From Lineus longissimus (lineage: Eukaryota; Nemertea; Pilidiophora; Heteronemertea; Lineidae): DNA of 64,000 bases. Positions within the stretch are counted from its first letter, which is position 1. Each line of letters starts with the position of its first letter. The translations under genes were made by a program, and so were the position numbers. Positions 56,801 through 64,000 of this stretch are shown here, piece by piece. The notes beneath the pieces were generated by a model. It had not been told where the DNA came from. It saw nothing but the letters and a program-made list of their open reading frames with translations, and ran no database searches. The stretch lies in the NCBI RefSeq assembly GCF_910592395.1, contig NC_088312.1:18173292-18237291 (forward strand), read 5' to 3'.

Positions 56801-57890
56801 CAACTAAGACTTTATTGGACTTGTGAAGTTTTCCGAAACTCTCACGATAATCGCGTAGCGGCAGGCATGTTACTTCAGCGCCTGTATCGATTTTCCAATC
56901 AAGCTCATGACCAGAAATTTTTACACGACTCGACCATAAGTTAAAATCGTCGTCCTCAGATCCCACGTTTACCGATCCTAGAAATGCGGTTTGCTGATCT
57001 TCCGAAATCTGGATTTCGTTGACCCGTTTGCGCGTTCTACAACACTTCTTGTAGTGACCTACTTTCGCACAAAAATGACATTCCGCGTCCTTAGCTGGGC
57101 ACGGCCTTTTATCATGGTTGAGACCGCAGTTCTGACACGATTGACCCTTTCCTTTAGGCTTGGCCTGAGGTTTACCTTCAGCTGGCCTGCTTGGTTTGTC
57201 CTGCTGTTTTGCTTTATGACTGCCTGACTTTTTTCCTTTTTGGAACCCAACTTTGGCCACAACAGCCGGAGAAGTTGCTGCACGAAGAACACCTTGTTGC
57301 TTCTTGATTGATTCACTCTGGCGAGTTTTATCCATGGCCGTCTTTAACGAGAGGTCAGCGTCAAGTTGCAACCGTTCTGAAAGTTTACTGTCCCGTAACC
57401 CAACGACAATTCGATCGCGAATTAATTCATCGTGCAAAGTTCCAAAGTCACATTTCTCCGCGAGTGTATGCAAGTCAGTTATGAAAGTATCGACACTTTC
57501 ACCCTCTCGCTGGAAACGTTGGTTAAATTTCGCCCGTTCAAAGATCACATTTCTCTTAGGTTCAAAATAACCTTGTAATTTGGTTTTGATTACTTCGTAA
57601 TCTTTCTTCTCGTCATTAGTGAGTCTCAACGAGGTCAGAATGTCCTCTGCCTCATCTCCCATGGAGTACACCAGCGTGTTGACCTGCTCCTCTCCCGACT
57701 TGGCAGCTAGGCCAGACACCTGTCGAAATCTGTCAAATCGCCGGATCCACTTATTCCACCCTTCAGGCTTACCAAAGTCAAAAGACTCAGGTGGCTGCAC
57801 TTGGAATTGTGCCATTGTTGTAATAACAGTAACAGGGAAGGGCAAAATGTCACGAAAGTTCCTTAGATTATCTTCAGATTCATCATTCAT
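53817..57890 (-). CDS. Gag-Pol polyprotein of Ty3/gypsy element
   Basis: 1357 residues in one frame. A Gag retrotransposon domain is at about 45-190, then two zinc knuckles (CQNCGLNHDKRPC at 252 and CHFCAKVGHYKKC at 271). The protease has active-site DTGA (335-338). Reverse transcriptase spans about 480-660, with LDANSGFWQI, LPFGISSAPEIF and the MDDI active site (about 609). RNase H spans about 745-870, with SADSSSFGLGAV, EKEALA and TDHKPL. Integrase has an HHCC finger (about 983-1018) and D1045, D1098 and E1134, a D-35-E core. Order PR-RT-RH-IN defines Ty3/gypsy. Gag and Pol are fused without a frameshift. The chosen ATG lies 213 bp inside the 5' LTR. A second ATG about 26 codons on (MAQFQVQPPE) is an equally likely start. 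All catalytic residues are present. Confidence 0.96.
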   Translation of the reverse strand: MNDESEDNLRNFRDILPFPVTVITTMAQFQVQPPESFDFGKPEGWNKWIRRFDRFRQVSGLAAKSGEEQVNTLVYSMGDEAEDILTSLRLTNDEKKDYEVIKTKLQGYFEPKRNVIFERAKFNQRFQREGESVDTFITDLHTLAEKCDFGTLHDELIRDRIVVGLRDSKLSERLQLDADLSLKTAMDKTRQSESIKKQQGVLRAATSPAVVAKVGFQKGKKSGSHKAKQQDKPSRPAEGKPQAKPKGKGQSCQNCGLNHDKRPCPAKDAECHFCAKVGHYKKCCRTRKRVNEIQISEDQQTAFLGSVNVGSEDDDFNLWSSRVKISGHELDWKIDTGAEVTCLPLRDYRESFGKLHKSNKVLVGAGSNKLDVLGMFHAKLAKGQHATLAEVYVVRGLAKPLLGDKAIRKLNLVSVVRAVCKSQLTKWKKQFPELFANLGKMTGEYEIKLEDSANPYAISSPRRVPIPLYNKVKAELLRMEKLGVISRITEPTNWCAGIVVVPKSNGTVRICVDLTKLNESVKRENFILPSVDSTLARLSGAKVFSKLDANSGFWQIPLSKESSRLCCFITPFGRFVFNRLPFGISSAPEIFQRRMQEMLDGLEGVVCHMDDILVFGADQAEHDERLKAVLQRLKDAGVTLNEAKCEFSVDRVKYLGYLITAEGIFPDSDKINAIQKMAKPQNVSDIRRFLGMVNQLGKFIPNLADKTEPLRSLLSKKNQWCWGSSQDHAFQDLKACLSSTTVLGMYDPSRDTVVSADSSSFGLGAVIKQKQEDDMWKPIAYASRSLSDTEKRYAQVEKEALASAWACDRFQVYLLGKRFTLETDHKPLVALLGSKSVDELPARVQRFKLRMMRFSYDIVHVPGKELYTADTLSRAPISSPLSTVEEGFAQDVKAYVDMVVEHLPATEKRLEEIRQKQEEDEVCRQVVKYCQDGWPDRPFVKGAILPYYQVAGELTVMDGLLMKGTRIVIPTCMRLELLDKIHEGHQGITKCRRRAQESIWWPGLSSQIESLVQNCNICARERVVRHEPNITTEFPKRPWQVVGTDLFEFKKRHYLVVVDYFSRYIEIAKLTELSSGATINHLKSIFARHGVPERVRSDNGPQYSAQDFADFADVYTFQHVTSSPLYPQGNAEVERAVKTVKGLVKKGKDPYLALLTYRATPLYHGYSPAELLFGRRLRTNLPQHPNMLAPAWPDLNNLVQTEQDYRMKMAKNADRRHGVQVLSDLCEGEKVWVCDKNIPAIITGNAETPRSYTLETETGSSLRRNRRSLRRLAPRLNLQDNPADESVQENILPPPERQSIVLPNAGQSSENGQNNVQSDQSVSSTTVNNSPGRSASCSDQYVTRSGRVSKSVIKLDL

Positions 57891-58102
57891 GGGCGCAACT
57901 CACTGTTCAGCACATGAAAAGTCACTGCACAGCACCTTTATACACATGATGCACACGAGATGTACATGCAGTCATCAGAAACATTTCCTCTGACTGGGGA
58001 AAGATTCACGAATCTTGGCTCAAAGCTCATCAACATCGACATCTCTCAACAAAATAACAGTCTCTCCCAGTTCATGAGAGTCTTCTTTAACTTCTGACAC
58101 CA

Positions 58103-58268
58103 TGTTCAGTTGCCGATGGGCGTTCCGAAAGAATATAACGATGGATTTAAACTCTGAACACTTGAAGTATATTTCTAGAACATGACAGCCATTTTGAACA
58201 GTCCCCTAATCTATCACGAGGTGGCAGCACCTCAAACTCTATGACCCATTTATTCAGATTACACTACA
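58103..58268 (-). repeat. 5' LTR of the gypsy element
   Basis: 166 bp. In sense it begins TGTAGTGTAATCTGAATAAA, where AATAAA could serve as the polyadenylation signal, and ends CTGAACA beside the primer-binding site. Confidence 0.95.
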
Positions 58269-59967
58269 ATTATAGGGAGCACGTCCATCTTTTGAGGCAA
58301 ACTTGTCATCCGAAAGTTTCCAGATCCCCGCAATGGCGGATATACATTCATCAAAAAAATTACGAATTCGGGCGAGTTTCATCAAACTGTGCGCCTTAAA
58401 CACCTAAGAATGTCTCAAAATCACCCAGACTCTACACATGAGATATACCTTCACTGAAAATAATTGCTGAAACCTCGCTTAACGTGTCGCGAGTGCTGAA
58501 AGCAACAGTTTTGGAGATCGTTTTTCTGTACATCCTGCTCACTCCTGTAGAAATGTACAGTAAAGCACGTATACACGTGCAGTGTAAATGGACACACGAA
58601 TGTACACACCTTCTGAAAATATTGTCAGCAAAGGTGATAAGTGTTTGTTCTGAATTATGACAATGAAATTCATAGACTATTAGCAGGTAGTCAGTGTCTG
58701 TTGGTCTGAATAATGAATGATAAAACTTCTGGTGAAGTTAAAATATTTCCTCGCTCTGTTTTACAGCCTGACGGGGATGACCAGCATCTGTTCTGTTCTG
58801 CGACCGCATCAGTCACGGATATAGGAGCCTTGACCACGAGGAGCTGATGAGGCAAAGTCGTATAACTGTCTTAACCTTGACATCGGTGCAGTGCTGAATT
58901 TGCCGTCCGAAGACAAACCAGTATAATATTCCAGCCGTATTTCGTTCTTTTTCACTGTAATACTTTTACTTCAAAAAGACTGAATAAATAAACCTACTGT
59001 GGCAGTTAGTTTAAAAAGCTATTATTGCATGTTACGTTTTTACTCTTAGTGCTGATAGGTCATACCCCTTGGGCCTGGCCGTAACCTTGCATACTGGTTG
59101 TCTCGATGCCGTATGCTATGACCATGTATATATCTACTGGACTGGTTTGTTGCACCATGTCGAAGGAATTTTATGTAGAGATCAAGACACTTCCTTCGCA
59201 TCACAATCTACACTTCAAAAGAATGGTTGTAAAAATCCTTTGCCATGATTCCCGGTTGCCCCTATGTTGTGACCATGCATGCATCAATGGCCTGGGATGT
59301 TGCAACCTACACTTCAAAGGAATGCGAAGTCTAAATCACATTTATTTTTTGTCCCCAGGTTGTGACTTTCCTAACAGCAATTGCAGACCATATCCCTGGT
59401 GATGGTGTTTTGTCATCTTAAAAATGAGCACCAGGACAAAGCACCAAAAACCTGCCACTTAAGATCAGATCAGAAGTTACCTACGTGGTGCCAGTACCCA
59501 CAAGTGCATGATTGACACCTAGATCATTTGAAGAAAAAATTGGCAGCAGAACCATGTTTGCATGGAGGGAGGTATTATAATATAAATACTGTGGAGACGC
59601 AATGTATTATTGGTCGTCCCAACATTGGGAGCTTTCATCCCCGATGGCCAACTGGTTTTACCTCACTCGACCAGAAAACTCATCAAAAGATACGAAAGAT
59701 GTTGAGATTCAGATTACATTTGCTTGTTGTCTGCTGGATTCTGACCATCCATATGCTGAGTTGTTGCAGTCCCAGAACCATTGCTAATTCTAGTATTTAT
59801 GATGCACCTACTGTCACAACCTAATTCAGCTGGTTATTCAGGGTTATTTGCCTCTGATTTATCTGGTTATATCCTGGTGCAAACCTAATTTCTCAACATG
59901 ACAAAATACTTTCACCAGGGATATGGTCTGCAATTTGCTGTTAGGCGAATTGCCCAATACTAGTTTG

Positions 59968-60420
59968 TATTTGAATTAGAAAAATTCCAATTCCCTGAAT
60001 ATGAATTGAATATAATTTTCAACATTGCCGTTGTGTAGACATATATACTAATTCTACAAATACAAAATGTCAGCAAATTATTTTGCATGATAACTCCACT
60101 ATGGCATTGTGTTTAACTGCATTTCTATTTTCCTGGACCACCAGTTATTATCAATGGCGTACCCCTTTAATTCTTGAATATAGGTATTGTGACATAAATG
60201 ATGGAACTCTTTTAGGTATGAAAAATACTATTTAACCTTTGTTACTGCTTTATCTCTCAAACAATGTCCTTCTATTGAATAAAATGTTCTATATTTATAG
60301 GAAATTTGTCTTATAATTTTGAGTTTACTACTGGGAAAATCAGTGCAAAGCTAATTTGAAATTCTATCAAATTCTTGGCTTATTGGTGGTGCCTGTCAAC
60401 TCATTTTGGAATCGGATTTT
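59968..60420. other. AT-rich intergenic sequence
   Basis: Nothing supported; no ORF of note. Confidence 0.4.
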
Positions 60421-60424
60421 TACC

Positions 60425-60612
60425 ACACCATAGAGTAGACCCTCACTATTATGGACCCCTCAAGACTGACAAGTACTATCCCTAAAAGAGAGGTGTCCTG
60501 ATAAGAGAGGTCAAATTGAATGGAGACAACCAATTTGGGATCAAAACTGGTGTCCTTATTTAAGAGAGAGGGTGTCCTTCTTAGAGAGGTGTCCGCTAAG
60601 GGAAGTTCCACT
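60425..60612. mobile_element. Tigger-like MITE remnant
   Basis: The right end, read inward, is CAGTGGAACTTCCCTTAGCG then GACACCTCTCTAAGAAGGACACC. The phrase AGAGAGGTGTCC recurs within (near 60485 and 60585). CAGT-type ends with GGTGTCC/AGAGAGG repeats are known from Tc1/mariner (Tigger) non-autonomous elements. The left end (GTAGACCCTCACTATTATGG) is a poorer match. The 77-codon minus-strand ORF across it is a reading of the repeat. Confidence 0.45.
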
Positions 60613-60729
60613 GCAGATTGGTTGACAGACTGTGTCATCTGCTTGAGTAACAAGAGCTACAGATTGACTTCGTTTTGACCAGTTGAGAAAAGAACGAGTT
60701 GTTGCTGATTAATGATTTGAGGACCATGT

Positions 60730-61085
60730 CACCGCCTGACCACATTGATGACAATGTCGCAACTCAAGGGCAATGTTACAATCTGCCCATACTGTGGACA
60801 ATGTCCCAACTTGAGGACAAAGCGACAACCTGCCCACACCAAGGACAATGTCACAATTTGAGGACAATGTTACAACCTGCCCACACCAAGGACAATGTTA
60901 CAATTTGAGGACAACGTTACAACCTGCCAACACCAAGGACAATGTAACAACCTGAGTACAATGGTGCACACAACCTGCCCACACCAAGGACAATGTCACA
61001 ACTTGAAGACAACGTTACAAGCTGCCAATACCGAGGATAATGTAACGACCTAATGACAATGTTGCACCCTGACCAAGCCAAGGAC
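60730..61085. repeat. Minisatellite, unit about 47 bp
   Basis: Seven to eight units contain CAAGGACAATGT.ACAA..TGAGGACAA.GTTACAACCTGCCCACAC. Spacing is regular at about 46-50 bp. It ends just before a second, unrelated minisatellite. Confidence 0.75.
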
Positions 61086-61124
61086 AATCTTTTGAAGATT
61101 CAACTCGGCTCTGTCTAGGAAAAT

Positions 61125-62395
61125 GACACGAGCTGCGACCCTGGATGGATGTGGTCAGTAGGTTAATGGGTGTGGCTAACCAGTGCTGTGACCCTGGATG
61201 GATCTGGTCAGTAGGTTACTGGGTGTGGCTGAACAGTGCTGTGACCCTGGATGGATGTGCATGGTCAGTAGGTTACTGGGTGTGGCTAACCAGTGCTGTG
61301 ACCCTGAATGGATCTGGTCAGTAGGTTACTGTGTGTGGCTAACCAGTGCTGTGACCCTGGATGGATGTGCATGGTCAGTTGGTTACTGGGCGTGGCTAAC
61401 CAGTGCTGTGATCCTGGATGGATGTGCATGGTCAGTAGGTTACTGGGTGTGGCTAACCAGTGCTGTGACCCTGAATGGATCTGGTCAGTTGGTTACTGTG
61501 TGTGACTAACCAGTGCTGTGACCCTGGATGGATGTGCATGGTCAGTTGGTTACTGGGTGTGGCTAACCAGTGCTGTGATCCTGGATGGATGTGCATGGTC
61601 AGTAGGTTACTGGGTGTGGCTAACCAGTGCTGTGACCCTGGATGGATGTGGTCAGTAGGTTACAGGGTGTGGCTGACCAGTGCTGTGACCCTGGATGGTT
61701 GTGGTCAGTAGGTTACAGGGTGTGGCTGACTAGTGCTGCGACCCTGGATGGATGTGATCAGTAGGTTACAGGGTGTGGCTGACTAGGGCTGCGACTCTGG
61801 ATGGTTGTGCATGGTCAGTTGGTTACTGGATGTGGCTAACCAGTGCTGTGATCCTGGATGGATGTGCATGGTCAGTAGGTTACTGGGTGTGGCTAACCAG
61901 CCTGTGACCCTGGATGGATGTGGTCAGTAGGATACAGGGTGTGGCTGACTAGTGCTGTGACCCTGGATGGATGTGGTCAGTAGGTTACAGGGTGTGGCTG
62001 ACTAGTGCTGTAACCCTGGATGGATGTGGTCAGTAGGTTACTGGGTGTAGCTGACCAGTGCTGCGACCCTGGATGGATCTGGTCAGTAGGTTACTGGGTG
62101 TGGCTGAATAGTGCTGTGACCCTGGATGGATGTGGTCAGTAGGTTGCTGAGTGTGGCTAACCAGTGTCGTGACCCTGGATGGTTGTGGTCAGTGGGACAC
62201 TGGGTGGACTGACCAGTTCTGAGATTCTGGATGGTGGCGGTAATTGGGAATATGGGTGTGGCTAACCAGTGCTATGACCCTTGATGGTTTCAGTCAGTAG
62301 GACTATGGGTGGGCTTACCAGTTCTGTGACCCCGGATAGTTTTAGTCAGTGGGCTACCCGGTGTGGCTGACCAGAGCTGTCACCATGGATGATTG
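61125..62395. repeat. Minisatellite, unit about 54 bp, about 23 copies
   Basis: Units read CTGTGACCCTGGATGGATGTGGTCAGTAGGTTACTGGGTGTGGCTAACCAGTG-like, with two length classes that differ by an extra GCAT before GGTCAGT. Units at the 3' end (after about 62160) are more diverged, which suggests that homogenisation is strongest in the centre. Three overlapping ORFs of 65-103 codons follow from the repeat and are not genes. Confidence 0.9.
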
Positions 62396-62399
62396 TGGT

Positions 62400-64000
62400 C
62401 GGTGTGCACTCCGCACTATCTAATTGACGAAAGATATCAGTTTGGTTTAATGTATATTTCACTCGAAATTGTGGAAGTTTAGTCTATCATTCCCATTTCC
62501 TCTGTCAAATATAATCACTTGAAAGGTAATGGTGAAACGCCCCCGCCCCCTTACACTTACAACACCATTAGCAAACATGACCTCGGGCAACAGAAAATAG
62601 AGCCGCAAATATTCTTTGTCAGCTGAATCAATCCTCTCAGTATAATGATATATATATTCAAATATTGGAATTGCGATATCATGAAAGCGTGCCAGCGTGC
62701 CAGCGTAGCCTATAGAATTAGAAATTAATAACGCGTAATAGCTTCATGGAATATAGTATAGTATTATTAGTATAGTGAAGTGCAGAGCTGCTGAGGTATG
62801 TTGACAATCTTTTTGTGGTTCCTCCAATCTCGTACTCTCATCAAAGACGTGAAACAAGTCACTGAGTCCTGGATTTACTAATCAGACTGGTTGAGGTAAG
62901 CTACATATGTTTATCGATCTTTTGTAACTCTTCTCCAAAATACATCGAGAACATCTGTTAGCTGGACACTCGCTCGACAAGGACACTGATCCACCATGAA
63001 CACCGTAAGGAGAGGTCAAACTGGTCCAAAGGGGCGAGATTATTCCATACATTTTCAACTGCTCGAATCAGTCATTGTTAGGCCCAAATGAGATTTTCGG
63101 GGGCGGGGCAATTGCGCAATTTCGGCATCCCACAGGGCCAATTTCCCCCACACAAGGCCAATTTAACACAACTAACGGTTCACTATAGTTAATAGCATTC
63201 CGCGAGGTTACCATTTACAGCTCACAAGGTCATTTGAATAAGATATTAATTACGTTTTAGTCACGTGACAGTCGGACATCGACACTTATTTCTACGCATT
63301 TGAGCTTATTTCAAAGTCAATTATCTTTGACCCTGCATTGTTTTTAGCATGAATGATACCATAGAGTCAGAGAGAGAAATAATCAGAACAATTATTTAGT
63401 ATTTCCAACACTCGGATATATGTGCCAGATTGAATCTAACTGCCCTAGTTAGAAAGCCTAAATCCATTACGAAACCGCATGTTTGTCCGACATTGCCTGT
63501 AATTCAGCGATGGGGAAATAGAGGGCAGCAGCTGCAGTGACGTCATTATCGCGGAATGCTTTTTCCCGATTGAACCTGTGTGTAAAACTAAATAGGGGAG
63601 CATTTGTCAGTTACAGAAGCTGTACGACACACCGCGCTGATGGCTGCAGTGATGAGCGCGCTGATGACTGCATTATAGCCGTATAAGAGTAGGATGCCCT
63701 GGGTGCAATGGCGCAAAGGCCTTGCGCCTCTGGCCGGGCAGCAGGAATGCACCCAAAGTTAGAAAGTTAATTTTTTCGGGGGGTTAGTCGCTCTGGATAA
63801 TTTGTCTTGCATGCCTATCGTTGCATTTCTATAGAGAATCACTTGAAATATAGGCCCTTCCCACATTTCCATTTCACTCTTGCTGTTTTCGTGTGTGAAG
63901 ACGATGTATCCGCTATCCTGGTTTGTGTAGTGCCGGACGGGATTATCCGCAGGATGTTCTCCGCGGAAGGCATGACGGAGGACATAAGGCCTAGATAATG
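62400..64000. other. No supported gene
   Basis: A mixed non-coding stretch. It has a GCGTGCCA triplication near 62685-62705 and two ATGG/CTGCAGTGATGA phrases near 63630-63670. The final ORF (63807-63998) has no domain and is cut by the window edge region. Confidence 0.4.

Larger units (their letters stand above)
53228..58268 (-). mobile_element. Intact Ty3/gypsy LTR retrotransposon
   Basis: 5041 bp. LTRs of 166 bp (53228-53393 and 58103-58268) look identical and read TG...CA. The target duplication ATTAT is at 53223-53227 and 58269-58273. In sense orientation the 5' LTR is the right one. Directly inside it is TGGTGTCAGAAG, which matches the 3' end of tRNA-Leu as a primer-binding site. A polypurine tract, AAAGGGGGA, abuts the 3' LTR. 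One continuous gag-pol ORF fills the interior; there is no env-like ORF. Identical LTRs, an open ORF and clean flanks indicate a recent, possibly active insertion. Confidence 0.96.
52729..59967 (-). mobile_element. 2.2-kb dispersed repeat, copy B, interrupted by gypsy element
   Basis: The reverse complement of copy A (22407-24628) in two parts, 52729-53227 and 58269-59967. The ends match those of copy A, and scattered substitutions and small indels separate the copies (for example an extra GTGGACAACTCC at 52750). The gypsy element lies between the parts. Copy A keeps the empty site ATAAT at 24117-24121, exactly where copy B has the two ATTAT flanks. Confidence 0.85.

Noticed and set aside
54760-57993. 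Plus-strand ORFs of 60 to 140 codons opposite the gypsy gag-pol
   Set aside because: They are antisense shadows of the long coding frame.
22407-59967. Large inverted segmental duplication
   Set aside because: Only 2.2 kb is shared, with the same ends and unrelated flanks; a dispersed mobile repeat explains it better.
61125-62395. Regularly spaced repeats resembling a CRISPR array
   Set aside because: Units are directly adjacent without unique spacers and the genome is eukaryotic; this is a minisatellite.

Overview
This window is animal nuclear DNA. It has intron-containing genes with GT/AG boundaries, metazoan neural and germline families (a nicotinic acetylcholine receptor subunit, a neuropeptide-type GPCR, a Nanos zinc finger, a THAP protein), and a very high load of DNA transposons, MITE-like inverted repeats, minisatellites and retroelements. 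The mix, with frequent ACATGT runs and several marine-invertebrate repeat types, fits a marine invertebrate, most likely a lophotrochozoan or an invertebrate deuterostome. The sequence alone does not fix the species.

Layout. 1-5110: dispersed repeats with microsatellite-plus-hairpin ends, and a 2.7-kb fold-back element (877-3548) whose arms are tandem ~170-bp units around an 11-residue coding minisatellite and a transposase relic. 5111-7537: three near-identical 443-bp inverted-repeat-bounded units alternating with a 549-bp spacer. 7.6-11.2 kb: tRNA-like sequence, a BEL/Pao gag relic and an unidentified broken ORF. 12.7-17.6 kb: a complete nine-exon nicotinic receptor gene on the minus strand. 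18.2-19.1 kb: a long-TIR element carrying a small Gln-rich ORF. 21.7-25.0 kb: a 174-bp satellite split by a 2.2-kb repeat (copy A). 26.5-32.2 kb: a 5.7-kb Mutator-like element with 68-bp TIRs and a 9-bp target duplication. 34.5-37.0 kb: a pogo/Tigger-like element with 29-bp TIRs and TA duplications. 37.5-39.4 kb: a Nanos gene broken by an 892-bp transposon and a frameshift. 41.1-41.5 kb: a candidate first exon of a secreted or membrane protein. 43.0-51.2 kb: a THAP gene whose promoter and first exon are tandemly triplicated; only the third copy leads into six more exons. 51.4-52.0 kb: the 3' part of a GPCR gene. 52.7-60.0 kb: copy B of the 2.2-kb repeat, inverted, interrupted by an intact Ty3/gypsy retrotransposon with identical LTRs. 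60.7-62.4 kb: two minisatellites.

The likely functional host genes are the nicotinic receptor, the THAP gene and perhaps the secreted-protein exon. The Nanos locus is inactivated as assembled, and the GPCR is partial. Several insertions can be dated relative to one another: the 2.2-kb repeat entered the satellite, the gypsy element entered copy B, and the 892-bp TIR element entered Nanos. Empty sites elsewhere in the window support the gypsy and Mutator-like insertions directly.
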